From NCBI RefSeq assembly GCF_036850765.1, contig NC_089490.1, forward strand, positions 278,766,482-278,830,481: DNA of 64,000 nucleotides, written 5' to 3'. Made by a program: the position numbers and the translations under genes. Under the pieces are notes generated by a model. It made no database searches, was not told the origin of the DNA, and saw only the letters and a program-made list of their open reading frames with translations. Position 1 is the first letter of the stretch. Every line of letters begins with the position of its first letter. The DNA comes from Saccopteryx bilineata. Taxonomy: Eukaryota > Chordata > Mammalia > Chiroptera > Emballonuridae. This document shows positions 48,248-61,582 of the stretch, piece after piece.

Positions 48248-48490
48248 GCTGGCCAGTGGTGGTACAGTGGATAGAGCTTCCACCAGGAATGCTGAGGTCA
48301 CCGTTAGAAACCCAAGGTCATTGGCTTGAGCATGGGGTTGTTGACACGATCCCCAGTCAAGACACATACAAGGAGCAATCAATGCACAACTAAGTAGAGC
48401 AATGAGTTGATACTTCTCTCTCTCTCTCTCTCTCTCTTTCTATCTCTCCCTTCCTCTTATACATTCTTTCTCTTTCTCTATAAAAAAAAA
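48248..48490 (+). mobile_element. Second-lineage SINE, diverged
   Basis: Head gctggccagtggtggtacag, shortened body, then a (TC)n tract (about 48415-48440) and an A-rich end. Confidence 0.75.
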
Positions 48491-49274
48491 TCCTAAAAAT
48501 GTTAAAACCATTCTTAGCTCACAGGCTGTTTGCCAACCTCTGGTCTATGCAATTGACCTTGACCCTGTACAGATTCGTAAAGATGTTAAGCATTTCCTGA
48601 GTGCTGGCTGTACCAGGCTTTCTGTGTTCTGTTCTCTGTTCCCAAACTTGCTACCTTTATCTAGAAGGAAGGTCCTCTTCCTGTCATTCACAGTTTGTAG
48701 GTGAAGGAATTGAAGTGTCCCCATAAGGAGGGACAAGGATGTGCAGCTGGTGAGGACTGGTGCTGAGACTTGACAATGGACTGGCAGAGGAATTTGGATT
48801 GTCAGTCAAGGTGCTCACAGGCTCTGAGAAAAATGATGGCAAATTTACTAGGTGAGTCTTATAGGAATGAGAGGAGAGGGCGGGCGCATGGTACAGAAGG
48901 TTGGGAGGAAAGGACACTTGTACCTAATGGTCTCTATAATTTCCTGTTGAAAGAACTCACAGCAGAAGGTTTGGTCCAAAGTGAACACATGGAGAACACA
49001 ATTTGCTATTTCCTTACTGGGGACCTTTTATCAGTTTGGTCAGATAATGTGTCTTCTTACATAGGTACAAACAGGGATGGGGGTGCTGGGTTGTTGGGAT
49101 GAGGTGGCAGAGGACTGGAGTCACCCTGGCTTCCTGACTGTGCAATGTTTACTTCCTGCGATGGATCAAATGGGACCAGAGGGACCTGAGCCTTCTCTAG
49201 ACATCTGAGTGGCAGCCCCTGAGTGTCTTCAAACCTCTGTGAGCTTCCTCCTGGGCTCTCAGCTCCTTGTTCCG
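48491..49274. other. Unassigned stretch
   Basis: No exon or confident repeat recognised. Confidence 0.4.
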
Positions 49275-49730
49275 TTCTGTGTTAGTATCTTAGGGCTGCC
49301 ACGGCAAAGTGCCATAGGCTGGGGGCTTAAAGCAACAGACATATAATTGCTCATAGTTCTGGAGGCAGGAAGTCCAAACTGTGATGTCTGTAGGGCCGGG
49401 CTCCCTGCCAAGACTCCAAGGAAGAATCTTTCCTCGTCTCTTAGGGTCTGGCTGCTGCCAGCAGGTTCCTTGGCTTGCAGCTGCATCATTCTAATCTCTG
49501 CCTCTCTCTCCTCACAGCTTTTTCTTTCCTCTGTGTGGACATTGGTCTGTCCTCTCCTCTTCTTACAAGGACACCAGTCATTGGATCCAGGGCCTATCCT
49601 ACTCTGGGATGACCTTATCTTAGCTGATTATATCTGCAAAGACCCTAGGTCACATTCAGAGGTTCTGGATGGATGTGCATTTGGGGAGGCGGGACACTAT
49701 TCAATTCATTATACTTTCGTACCCCAAACA
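49275..49730 (-). mobile_element. MaLR/ERVL-like LTR relic
   Basis: 'gtgttagtatcttagggctgcc' through 'cttacaaggacaccagtcattgg' to 'tcaattcattata' is the reverse complement of the 44679-45120 type. Confidence 0.7.
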
Positions 49731-49830
49731 TTGCTAGGTTTTCATGCCTAAAAAATTATTGGGAAAAGTAAGAACAGTTTTTGGGAGTTTAAGAACTTAT
49801 TTTGGGAGTGAGAAAACATAGTAAAATGAT

Positions 49831-50629
49831 CATTTCTTTTTTTTAAATGAGTGCCATTAAAAAAATTATTTTAGAAACTGAAAATAGAACTACCTTATGA
49901 CCCAGCAATCCCTCTACTGGGTATATACCCCAAAAACTCAGAAACATTGATACATAAAGACACATGCAGCCCCATGTTTATTGCAGCATTGTTCACAGTG
50001 GCCAGGACATGGAAACAACCAAAAAGCCCGTCAATAGATGACTGGATAAAGAAGATGTGGCACATATACACTATGGAATACTACTCAGCCATAAGAAATG
50101 ATGACATCGGAACATTTACAGCAAAATGGTGGGATCTTGATAACATGATACGAAGCGAAATAAGTAAATCAGAAAAAACCAGGAACTGTATTATTCCATA
50201 CGTAGGTGGGACATAAAAGTGAAACTAAGAGACATTGATAAGAGTGTGGTGGTTACGGGGGGGGGGGAGGGGGGAATGGGAGAGGGAAAGGGGGTGGGGA
50301 GGGGCACAAAGAAAACAAGATAGAAGGTGACAGAGGACAATCTGACTTTGGGTGATGGGTATGCAACATAATTGAACGACAAGATAACCTGGACTTGTTA
50401 TCTTTGAATATATGTATCCTGATTTATTGATGTCACCCCATTAAAAAAATAAAATTATAAAAAAATTATTTTAGAAAGAGAGGAAGGGCGAGAGAGAGAC
50501 TTTCAACTTGCTATTTCACTTATTTATGCATTCACTGGTTGATTTCTGCATGTGCCCTGACCAGGGTCAAACCTACTACCTTGATGTATCAGGATGATGC
50601 TCTAACCAACTGAGCTACCTGGTCAGAGC
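49831..50629 (-). mobile_element. Short tRNA SINE split by an L1
   Basis: The SINE head (gctctgaccaggtagctcag) ends at 50629. Its outer target copies taaaatgat lie at 49822-49830 and 50630-50638. Its body is cut by the L1 at 49878-50458, which duplicated 19 bases of the SINE. Confidence 0.85.
49878..50458 (+). mobile_element. LINE-1 3' end, 5' truncated, nested in a SINE
   Basis: The L1 ORF2 end and 3' UTR with a G-rich run (50257-50275) and A-rich tail. An exact 19-bp target duplication, aaaaaaattattttagaaa, at 49859-49877 and 50459-50477 marks a recent retrotransposition. Too short to be autonomous. Confidence 0.95.
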
Positions 50630-50638
50630 TAAAATGAT

Positions 50639-50903
50639 ATTTTTAATTTTGTAAAAACTACGCAGTGTACATTAAAGATACATAATAATGATATTTATAT
50701 TTACACTAATATTAGCCACCTCTTATCTTCACAGAGGCATTAAGAAAATTCTAGTATTGCACTGTTATTGTTATTACTATGATTAATTTTGAGGTGGCTG
50801 CTATAATTATGGTAACTTGTATGGAAACATTAGCTTTCACAAATCATTAAGCTATGAATTAGTCACTCGAAGTGTACAATGGTTCTTTCAAATTCTGGAA
50901 GTG

Positions 50904-50939
<36 letters not shown>

Positions 50940-51539
50940 GCACATGGGCAAGTCTGAATTCTCTAGGTCTCCATTTCTCCATGAATGACATAGGAATAAT
51001 AAATGTGTGTGTGTGTGCTTCCAGTGCACCAGAACTAGACAATTCTTGAGTCCAAGAACCCAGTTGTGATGAGGATCCTCTTTTAAATATTTTTACAAGA
51101 ATACAGTAGGGGGTTTGCACTCAGTTCATTATTTAATGAGTGGTCTATGGAAGTTTATTTGGCAGAGCTGCAAATTCAGGGAGGAGACTCTGGAGTAAAC
51201 ACCCACATTTTCCTCTCTGGAAGTGGAAAGAGTACAGGGTGGGTGGAGGTGGGGCCCTTCCTCTCGGCTCCCCGGACACCAGAGTCAACAAAGGCCTGAG
51301 GTGCTGGGATTTCTGCCGGAGGCTGCCTCGGGGACAGCCTTGCTGACTCTTCCCGGCCACTCTTACCCCCCATTCCTGCCTTGAGAATATTTCTTGGGGG
51401 TTTTGGTAGAGAAAGCCTCTTTCCTAAGCTGCTACCCCCAAAGCCTCTTCCTGTTGAGTGCATGACATGTATGACATAACTTTGCAGTTTAAAGGTGAAA
51501 ATGTCAACTTTTTTTTAACTTGAAAAGGTGTTTTTTTTA
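50639..51539. other. Unassigned stretch with (TG)n
   Basis: (TG)n at about 50905-50938 and 51005-51018. Otherwise nothing recognised. Confidence 0.5.
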
Positions 51540-51905
51540 TTGTTGTTTTTTTTTGGTGTGTGTGTGTATGACAGACAGAGAGAGGGATAGATAGGGACAG
51601 ACAGGAAGGAGAGAGATGAGAACCATCAATTCTTCGTTGCTGCACCTTAGTTGTTCATTGATTGCTTTCTCATATGTGCCTTGACCAGGGGGCTATAGCA
51701 GACTGAGTAACCCCTTGCGTGAGCCAGCGACCTTGGGCTTCAAGCCAGTGATCTTTGGCTCAAGCCAGCAACCATGGGGTCATGTTTATGATCCCACACT
51801 CAAGCCAGTGACCCCGCACTCAAGCTGGCGACCTTGAGTTTTTGATCCTGGGTCCGCTGCGTCCCAGTCTGATGCTCTATCTACTGCACCATCACCTGGT
51901 CAGGC
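51540..51905 (-). mobile_element. Second-lineage SINE, long form
   Basis: Head gcctgaccaggtgatggtgc at 51905. The body repeats the 'caagccagcgacc' phrases, as in the copies at 33372 and 35684. Confidence 0.88.
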
Positions 51906-51917
51906 AAAAAAATAAAA

Positions 51918-52425
51918 AAAACCCCAACAACTTTTATTGAATTTATTGGGATGATATTGGTTAATAAAGTTATATAGGTTTTAAGTGTACAATTCTGTAC
52001 TCCATCATCTGTATATTGTATTGTGTGTTCACCACCCCCAGTCAAATCTCCTTCCATCACCATTTATCCCCCCATAACCTCTTCTACTTCCCCCACCCCC
52101 TTCCTCTCTGGTAATCACCAAACTGTTGTCTTTATGAGATTCTTTTTTTTCTTAATCCTTTCACTTTTTTCACCCAACCTCCCAATCTCTTTCCCTTCGA
52201 CAGCTGTCAGTCTGTTCGCTCTCTCTCTCTATGAGCCTGTTTCTATTTTGTTTATTCGTCTATCTTGTTCATTAGATTCCACATATGAGTGAAACCATAG
52301 GGTAGTTGTCTTTCTCTGACTGGTTTATTTCACTCAGCATAATGCTCTCCAGGTCCATCCGTGCTGTTAGAAGGGTAAGAGTTCCTTCTTTTTTGCATGG
52401 CTATGTAGTATTCCATTGTGCAACT
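51918..52425 (-). mobile_element. LINE-1 3' fragment
   Basis: 'ggttttaagtgtacaattctg', 'attagattccacatatgagtg' and 'gcatggctatgtagtattcc' are the reverse complement of L1 ORF2/3' UTR landmarks. Confidence 0.85.
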
Positions 52426-53068
52426 GTCAGTTTTTGAAGAAAACTTGAAAGAAAAAAAAATCCATGCTTTAGTATGGGGGGTGCTAAAAATAAGAACTTC
52501 TTAGCTCCCAGAAGAGCAGATAAATGAACAAATAGGCCATAAAGAAATGTGATCATTCTGCTGGGAGTTTTCTTTCAGTTGTCCCCTGGATATGCACAAT
52601 ACAGAAATACAGATGGATGGATTTTTAAAATTAATTCAAAACCCATTATCAGGCCCCACATATGTGCGAGGCAGTTGATGCAGCAGCTGGATTTGAGAGG
52701 CTGGAGGTCACTGGATACCAGCCCTCTTGGGGATGGAGATCAAGGCCATTCTGAGAACTCTATCTTCTGTTCCAGAAAATTCCTGAGATCCCCTGGGAGT
52801 CACAGCCTGCAGTGTCCCATTTTGGCACGCTTTGGAATTGAGGCTGTGCGAACCCAAGGTTGGTGGGGGGCAGAGGGACTGGCGGCGCAGATGTGGGCCT
52901 AAGGAAGTCCTCAGCCCCATTTACAGGCACGCCAGGAAGTAAGGACCTGGTGTTGAGTGTGTCCCAAGACCCCTGCACGAGTGTGGGCCAAGCACTAGAG
53001 GCATCAGGATCCCCAGTTGTTTGTGAGAAGTGCAGGATCTTGGGCTCCAGCCCAGACCTCCTGAATCA
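52426..53068. other. Unassigned stretch
   Basis: No exon, splice pair or repeat that I recognise. Confidence 0.4.
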
Positions 53069-53081
53069 GAAATGCCTTTGT

Positions 53082-53453
53082 GGCTCTGGCCAGTTGGCTC
53101 AGTGGTAGAGTGTCAGCCTGGTGTGTAGATGTCCCGGGTTTGATTTCTGGTCAGGGCACACAGGAGAAGAGCCCATCTGCTTCTTCACCTATCCCCCTCT
53201 CACTTCTTTCTCTCCCTCTCTCCCCCTCTCCTGCAGCCATAACTCAATTGGAGCAAGTTGGCCCTGGGCACTGAGGATGGCTCCATGGCTTCCATCTCAG
53301 GCGCTAAGAAGAGCTTGGTTGTTGAGCAACAGAGCAACACCCTAGATGGGCAGAGCATCACCCTGTAGGGGTCTTGCCAGGTGGATTCCAATTGGGGTGC
53401 ATGTGGGAGTCAGTCTCCACCTTCCCTCCTCTTAATTAAAAAAGAAAAAAAAA
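53082..53453 (+). mobile_element. Ves-type SINE
   Basis: Head ggctctggccagttggctca and the full body; tail aattaaaaaagaaaaaa. Target copies are gaaatgccttt (53069) and gaaatgcttct (53455). Confidence 0.92.
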
Positions 53454-53464
53454 GGAAATGCTTC

Positions 53465-55779
53465 TGCACAAGCCTGCTGGGGTTTGAGTGTGAGCGAGAG
53501 CATGAGAAGCTGGGAGGCCCTCCTTAGACAGAATGGCCGCAACTGTGACTGACAAATCCCCTAAGGCCACAGACTTCCCTTCACCTTTTAGCAAAATTGA
53601 AGAACCCTGTTCTCTGATCACTGATCTTTCAAGGGGTCTCGCTTCTCTCACACCCAATTTGGTTGCATGCCTTCTTTGATCCCAGACCTTCTATTTCTTC
53701 CCTCATAGTTCCTATGAAACCCACCGTGTATTAGGCCTGGGTATTGACAGACTGTGAAGTGTCTAAGATTTTTCCTTTCGCCAAGTTCAGAGGGTACCCT
53801 GGTCTGTCAGGGCCATGGACACTGCCAGTCCCTGGGCCGGGGACAGAGAACTCTATTACTCAGAGCACAGCAAGCAGCACAAGCCTTGCTTTAAAATATG
53901 GCATATTGATAGGAAATTGAGGTATGGAAAGACCAACAGATCAGAGAAGTAGTTTGCTGTTGACAGCTCCCAAGGGATAGGGAACATGCCATATCACATG
54001 GGCTACATAGGGATGCACCAGGGTTGGTCAGGGGCAGAGGGAGCCAGGGAAAAATGTAACAAGACCGTTTGTTTTGGTTTCCATGGGGAGAAACAGGTAG
54101 GGCAAGTAGGTCCAGGATTGGCTACTTTGATAACTTCCAAGGGTTCTGAGGACAACGGGTGACCCTAGACATCTAGGACCTCGCTCTGGGTGGCGAGGGC
54201 AGGATCATGGCCTGGACGGTGAGCCCCATGAGAGCGGTGTCTGGGAATCAGCTCTGGGTTGGTTGTTAGTATTTGAAAAGCATACCATGGGAAAGACATT
54301 TACTGTATCTAGGAATTGGCGAGCTCTGGGAAAGGGGGTCTCTCCAGGGTCAGCAAGCCTCCAGATATCAAAGCATCAGAATCCTAAAAACACAAGACAT
54401 GGTGAATATTAGCTTGGTGATTGCTAATTCCCAACTTATTCCCAACTCCCACGGGGCTGACACGGAGGGCTCAGGGAACATGCATGTTTCTAATGGGCAG
54501 TGGGCAACCATGCCTGGCTTCTGCCCCAGACACTCTCTGTCTACTGGACAGTAGCTACCCCTCCCCACAGAGAGACATTACCTCTGGCTCCTCCCTCGGA
54601 GCTAGCTGGGTGGGTTTCAAGCAGACCAGCTCATCTCTGGCAGTAAAGGTGAAGCTGAGACTCTGACAATGAAGGGGGTCTCCAAGAACCTTCCGGAGTG
54701 CAGGGGGACAACGGGAGGGAAATGAAAGTGCAGGTGCTGGAGGTCCTGTGATTCAGCCTTGTGGTACACTGACACAAAACTGATATTTTGCTCAACATTT
54801 GTACAGTTCTGAAAAATACTTTGTTAGTGAAAATGTTCTGCCTTCTAATTAAGCAATTCATGGGCGCTGCTTAGGGGATTTGGGCCTCTTTTCTTCCAGA
54901 AATATGGGGTCACAGCGAGCAAAGGGGCAGAGCTGGCCAGGGCTGGCCGGCCACAGGCCATCCTGCGTGCGCTTGGCAGTCTCCCGTGGAAACCAGCGCT
55001 GCTTTCCGACGTCCACCGCCCTGCACCAAAAAAAGCTCAGGAGTTTCTCCTATGGGTTTCCAGTTCGGCTTGAAGTCAAAGTTTTATACTTCCAATGTCT
55101 CCTTGCTTGCTTTGGTTAGTAACTCTGTAAACTGTACACATGCAATGGGTTTTTTTTTTTTTATCCTTCTGTAAGATTTGAAACTGATGCTTCACCTTGC
55201 CTTTACTAAACTACTAAAAATAAGTTCTAGAAGTCCCCACCCACAGAGGTTAGCCTGTCTTAGAGTCAAAAGCACAGGTTTTAGGAAGAGCTGGATATGC
55301 ATCTAGGCTCCTGCATGAACTCACAGTTTAACTCTGAGTGCTGGTCCCTGTGTCCATAAACAGAAGATTAAGAACACCTGCCCACAGGGTCATGTGGGGA
55401 CTGACAAGATAGTGTGGACATGGCAGAACTCGCCACACAGTGGCGGCTGGTTAACAGTAGCTTTGGTTTCACCTCATGCTCAACATCACGTCCACATCCA
55501 ATCTTTCTGCCTCGATGGGGCAGCCCTGACCTTCCTGGAGGGTGCCCTGCCTGGAGGGAGTGTTCTTTCATGTCCCTGCCTGTCTAAACGCTCCGTTCTC
55601 TGTGGGGTTAGCTGAAATGCCATGTCCTCTAGAAGCCTGGCTCCACAGAGCCCCACCAGACTGGGGTTGTTCTTGGTGCTGGCTGTCCCAGGTGGGCCTG
55701 GGGCTCGGGGTGCAGGACTCGTCATGCTGGAATTCCTGGAGGACCAGGCACACAGAAGAAGTGGGTGTGTGCCCCACGG
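53465..55779. other. Unassigned intergenic stretch
   Basis: 2.3 kb of mixed composition without a recognised exon or repeat. Confidence 0.4.
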
Positions 55780-56515
55780 CCATTAGGATAGCCACAGTGA
55801 AAAAAAGGAAAAATAGCAAGTATTGGTGTGGAGGTGGAGAAATTGGAACACTTGGGCATTATTGGTAAGAATGGAAAAATGGTACAGCCACTGTAGAAAA
55901 CAATTCCGTCATTCTTCAAAAATTAACATAGTAATTCATAGAATTACTCTATGAATCAGCAATCCCACTCCTGGGGATTCTTCCCACAGAAGAATTGAAA
56001 GCAGGGTCTCAAAGAGATGTTTGTACACCCCATCGTCTGCAGCATTATTCACAATACAACCACTAACAGGTGGGAACAACCCAAGTGTCCATCAATGGTT
56101 GAATGGATAAACAAAATGTGGTCTAGCCATACAATGGAGTGCTATTTAGCCTTGAAAATGAAGGAAATTCTGACACTTGCCACAACATGGATGAACTTTG
56201 ATGGTAATTATGCTAATTGAAAGAGACCAGTCACAAAAAGTCAAGTATTATATGATTCCACTTACAAAGGTTCTTAGAGGAACCAAATTCATAGAAAAAG
56301 AAAGAATGGGTGTTGCCAGGGGTTGGGAGAGATGGGGAGTTATTGTTTAATGGTTACATAGTTTTACTTTGGGAAGATGCAAAGTTCTGGAGATGAATAG
56401 AGGTGATGGTTACACAACAATGACAATGGACTTAGTGCCCCTGAATGAACTGTGTACACTTAAAAGTCACTAACATGGTAAATTTTATGTGGTGTGTATT
56501 TTACTACAATTGAAA
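55780..56515 (+). mobile_element. Older LINE-1 3' end
   Basis: 'atcagcaatcccactcctgggg', 'ggaacaacccaagtgtccatc' and 'tgtttaatggttacatagtttt' follow the end of L1 ORF2 and its 3' UTR, in an older, more diverged form than the copy at 49878. Confidence 0.85.
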
Positions 56516-56722
56516 ATAAGACAAAACCAAAACAAAAAATTTCCTAAAAGACAGAACTTTACAAATGCTTCTGTTATTCTCTTCTGTTACCTTCCAGCAG
56601 GCCTTTCTGGTTCACTGCAGACCTGCTCCAGAAGTCGGGGGAGGGGGGATGGCTGTCACTTCATGACCTTTTGATAACATCAGTATTGCACACATTTCTT
56701 TCCCATAAATTCTGGGAATTTT

Positions 56723-57070
56723 TTAAAATTATTATTTATTTATTTATTTTACAGGGACAGAGAGTCAGATAGAGGGATAGAGAGGGACAGACAGACAGGA
56801 ACGGAGAGAGATGAGAAGCATCAATCATCAGTTTTTTGTTGCGACACCATAGTTGTTCATTGATTGTTTTTTCATATGTGCCTTGACCGCGGGCCTTCAG
56901 CAGACTGAGTAACCCCCTGCTCGAGCCCGTGACCTTGGGTCCAAGCTGGTGAGCTTTTTTGCTCAAGCCAGATGAGCCCATGCTCAAGCTGGCTATCATG
57001 GGGTCTCGAACCTGGGTCCTTCCGCATCCCAGTCCGACATTCTATCCACTGTGCTACCACCTGGTCAGGC
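56723..57070 (-). mobile_element. Second-lineage SINE, young
   Basis: Head gcctgaccaggtggtagcac. Exact 15-bp target duplication aattctgggaatttt at 56708-56722 and 57071-57085. Confidence 0.95.
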
Positions 57071-57246
57071 AATTCTGGGAATTTTAAAGTGGTATATGGG
57101 AGTTCTAAGAATGGAAGATCAGATTTCTGGGGGACAGGGACTCTGAACTAAACAGTCTTGTGTACCAGGGACCTCGCAGGGCTTGAAGGCAAAGTTGGGA
57201 GAATCCTAGGACCTAGAGCCTGGGGCTGTAGAATGGGGCATGGCAA

Positions 57247-57931
57247 TTGGTTGAATAGTTTCCCCTCAGAGGTGGATTTAATGGCAGGTGCACCCCATGT
57301 GTGCCCTGGGCCCCGACTTCTGAAGGGCCCCGCAAAACCCCAACTTTACACTTTTTTCTAATGACACCAAGTTTGGTTTTATATGTGCAATTTTAACATT
57401 AATAGTACATAGTTTTTATTTACTTAAAAATATGGTTAACATGTATTTTTATTTTCCCTGTCTCTCTCTCTCTTTTTTAAGGGATCCAATATTTTCTTCT
57501 GTGTCTGGGGCCTCAACCAACCTTAATCTGCCTCTGTTTTCCCTCAAAATTTATGTTCACCTAGACCTTGTGAATGGGAACTTATTTGGAAATAGGGTAT
57601 TTGCAGATGTAATTAGTAAAGAATCTTGATTTAAAATCATGTCCTTATAAGAGGAGGAGAAAAAAACAGAGAGATATGTACACTGGGGGGAACTGCAAAT
57701 GAAGATGGGGCAGAGATCAGAGTGCTGTGGCCTCAATCCAAGGAACACCTGGAGCCGTCAAGAGCTGGGCAGAGGCAGGAAGGATCCTTCTCTGGAGCTT
57801 TTAGAGGCAGCACAGCCCTGCTGACACCTGGATTTTGGGCTTCTGTCCTCCAGACTATAAAAGAATAAGTTCCTGCTGTTTTAAGCCCCCAATCTGTGGT
57901 AATTTCTAGGGCAGCCCTAGGAGACTAATAG
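57247..57931 (+). mobile_element. MaLR/ERVL-like LTR split by a hAT MITE
   Basis: It starts ttggttgaatagtttcccct, breaks at 57266 and resumes at 57537 with 'ttttccctcaaaatttatg'. It ends 'ggagactaataga'. Same type as 44679-45120. Confidence 0.7.
57267..57536. mobile_element. hAT-type MITE inside the LTR
   Basis: Inverted ends cagaggtggatttaa and ttaatctgcctctg bound 270 bp. Flanks tttcccct (57259-57266) and ttttccct (57537-57544) differ at one base. Confidence 0.8.
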
Positions 57932-60900
57932 AGGCAAGCAAGCAAAGTTGCAGATAGCGGGTCAGGATCTGGGGAAACAGGAGGCATGAAGAAGGGCAAG
58001 GGAGCAGTCAGGGTCTCCTTGTTGCAGGGTCAGGAATCTGGCCTAGCCATTGTGCAGAGGAGAGAATTTATTGGTTCCTATACCTGAACTGGCCAGCGGC
58101 TGTCAGCTCCAGAAGTGGCTAGATCTGGTCATTTAGAAAAAGTCCTCTAGAACCTTTCTTTCTTCGTCTCTTGGCTCAACTTGAGATTCTGGAAAGCTCA
58201 GGAGCCTCTTTGTAGCCTGGTTTCAGGGAGCTGCCCACCCAAGGCAGTCACAGCAGGTGGGAGGTGGGGCCCTTCAAGTGCCCAGACCTGGGTCCCACTC
58301 ACACCTTTGGATGGACACAGGGATGGGGAGCCTCCCCAAGGGAAATCAGGATGCTGTTACTAAAGAAGCAGACAGGACTAAGGACTGGCAAAAATACCAG
58401 AAGCCTGTGGCCAGGAGGTTCTCCACGTCTCTGCTGGGTGCCCCTCCCCACGGCAGCCCCCTCCCACCCCAGCCACTGCACTGTGTCATTTTGAATACTC
58501 AGTGTGGTTTCAGCAGAATGACCCAGTTGTGAAAAAAGCAACAGTGTAGATGTACTATCTGCTGCCGACCTCAGGGGGCCACCAGGAGCACCCCCTCATC
58601 CTGCCCAGTGCCCTGACTCAGGGGTCCTGGGCTACCTGCTCGCTGGATGACAATTTAATGACCCACCTGGCCTCTTAGAGATTAAATCCAGGAGGTAGCT
58701 GTGACTATTTATATGTTAAAATTTATTAAGTGAATCTGACTGGGGAGGGGGAAATAGAGTAATCAGAACAAAAATATATTGTGCGGAAGAAAACGCATCT
58801 TTTCACCTTTCAAGGAAAGATCTTACTTAGGGGCCGGAGCGTCCTGAGCCAACCCCCTCGGACCCCGCAGCTGCTGAGCATCTGCCCCAGGGTTTTAGGC
58901 CTGCCAATCCCAGGGGATAAACCGAGGATTATGTTTAGAGGATAAGGAGCCCAGTGCCTGGGTCACCTGGCTGGAAATAGGCTCTACACTGGGGGTGGGG
59001 TGGGGTGGGGGTGGCGTGGGGCTGGACTGAAGCAAGCAGAATGGACAGAGTGGTGGGGGGCTCTTTCTATATACTTGGGGGCCATCTCAGCAGATCCCTG
59101 AAGTTCCCGTGGCAGCAACGGGTGCCCGTGATGTTTAGTAACCCCCTCCGCTGAGAGGGAGAGTGTGAAGAAATAACAGGAGAAGGTGAGAAAGAGTAAG
59201 AGGACTTGGGGGGAGGAGAGAAAATGTAACTAACCAAGCAAACCCCCAAGAAGCTTACAGTGGTTACCAGACACCATTCTAAAGGCTTCCAGAGCACAGA
59301 GACTCCTCCTGACACGTCTGTGATGTGGGAACTATGGGTTCCCCCTTCTTACAGATAGGGAGACTGGGGCACAGAGGCAGTGTGTCGCCTTCCTGAGAAC
59401 ATTCATGAATGCTCACTGAAACACAACGTGTTCACAGACACTGAGTTCAAAAACCCCAGATGGAGTTTGGATGTTCCATCCATGGTACTTGCTAAGCAAG
59501 TTCTGTGATTCCAAAATCTACTGGTCCCCAGGGCTCCAAGGCCCAGCAGCTCACAGGCTATGGAGGAGAAACACAGATGCAGATCACTGCAGTGCTGTCC
59601 GCCAGGTGCAGACACTGAAATGCTGGGAGGAAAAAGAGGGCGTGCACTGTCCCATCAGACGCCTGAGCCTTTGAAGAGTTCTGAGTGCAAGAGCTTAGCT
59701 CTCATAGGAGGGAGTGGACACGGAGTGAGAAAGGAGGGGCTCTGAATGCCAACAGGAGAGGTGCGACCCTGTCACCCAGCAAGGCAGCCATTAAAACGTT
59801 TCAGGATGGGAATGTGTTAGTCAGGTCTTTATCAATTGCAAAGAACAGAAACCAAAGTCAAACCAGTTTAGATAGAAAAACGAATGTGATAATAGAAGGA
59901 CTCTGGGGAAAGGACTCCAATGACCTCGGGACTAGAAGGGGGCTTTGGAGTGGAGCCAGGAATTCCTCTTCTGTTGGGACTCTGATCTAGGCTTCTCTAT
60001 TCCTGCCACAATTCCTCCCCCTGCAGGTGGGTGTTCTTCATTTGGCAGGGACCCTCTGTGGGGTGGGTACTAGGAGGCAGGTAGGGCCATGTGGCTGGGT
60101 GCCATGGGACAGGTACCTCCGCGTGGAGCTACCATGAGGGAGTACCTCCCTGTGGCAGCACTGACTGACTCATCCCAGTTAAGGATCCCTGAAGAACAGA
60201 GAGAAACTATCCCAGCTTCAGTATGAAAAGCCCCAGAGAAGGACTTTAATTGGTCTCGCGCCAGTCACATGACCAATGCTGGACATATCACTGTGGCCAG
60301 TGTACTTGACATAGGCAGGCCTGAGTCATATGACTGCCATGTGACCCAGGTCATGTATTGGGGTGGAGGGCGGGAGGGAGGTGATCACACTGTAATTGTC
60401 AGCTCCCGTCCATGGTGGGAGACCTTTCCAGGAGAAAAAGAGAGAGACTGGTGGATAAACAACAGATGTTCCCGGCAGGGAGGGCCTGAATCAGATTGGT
60501 TTTAGAGATTACTGGGCAGGCTGTGGGAGGAGGCTGCTGCTCCCAGATCCTGCACGCACTCAGTCGGGAGAAACATCTCAGCTTTGTTAAACACAAGCAC
60601 ACCTGCCTCTCCCTTCCTTAAGAATAACCCAAGCCAAGTTTTAGAATGTTATTTGAAATTCAAAATAGATTAAGTGGCAGGAAGAGAAATCTAATGAGCA
60701 CTGCTTTGCTTCAAGCCCCAGGCCCCTGCTCTGGGGGGCCAGCCATCTATACTCTCCTGCTGGCAGGGAGAAGACCAGAACCTGAATGGAGCGAGCAGTT
60801 GTACTGGTGAGAAGGGAACGACCCTAGCCTTTAACCAGTACTTCTCTCATTACAACTGGCTCAGGAACCCCCTGGGGATCCTGTGAAACTGTAGACTCTG

Positions 60901-61113
60901 GTTCAGGAGGTTGGGGGGCAGGGCCTGAAAGTCTTCCTATCCAACAAGCTCCCAGGTGATGGGCCCCCACCTCACTGTGAGCCTGAGGACTTAGAGTGTA
61001 CAATGACAGGACTGAATAAAGGTGTAAGCTGCCTGTTATGGAAGACACCAAGATGGCCAGCCCGTGGTTCACCTGAGACAGGCAGAGATGGGAGTGCTGG
61101 AGTCAGACAGATG
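57932..61113. other. Intergenic stretch with scattered relics
   Basis: It contains a G-rich tract (about 58988-59025), a MIR-like piece (59230-59400, 'cagatagggagactggggcacagagg') and a hAT-Charlie-like piece (60828-60990, 'caacaagctcccaggtgatg'). Nothing coding is recognised. Confidence 0.5.
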
Positions 61114-61127
61114 GACAAACTTTTTCT

Positions 61128-61179
61128 TTTCTTTTTTTAAAATTTTAATTTAATTTTATTTATTCATTTTTTTTAGAGA

Positions 61180-61213
<34 letters not shown>

Positions 61214-61333
61214 CAAGGAGAGAGAGACAGAGAGAGAGAAGGGGGGAGGAGCTGGAAGCATCAACTCTCATATGTGCCTTGACCAGGCAAGCCCAGGGTT
61301 TCGAACCGGTGACCTCAGCATTTCCAGGTCAAC
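61128..61333 (-). mobile_element. SINE fragment with (GA)n tail
   Basis: Exact 14-bp target copies gacaaactttttct at 61114-61127 and 61334-61347 bound it, but the tRNA-like head is missing: a 5'-truncated insertion. Confidence 0.88.
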
Positions 61334-61582
61334 GACAAACTTTTTCTGAGCTATGCCAGCCACTCTGAGCTCTCTGGGCCACTCAGATCCCCTCCTGGAC
61401 ACGGAAAACTCTGGAGAACCATTAGAAAAGGGAGGTGATCTCTTCTGACTCTTGGTCTAGCCTCAGTGAGGTCCCCTTTGGGAGCCTGTGGAGGATGAAA
61501 GAAGAAGGGGTCAGAGTAGCCTGAGCTGCTACTTGTCTGGCAACAAGGATGGGCGCCTCAATCCTGCTGTGTGTGTGTGGGG

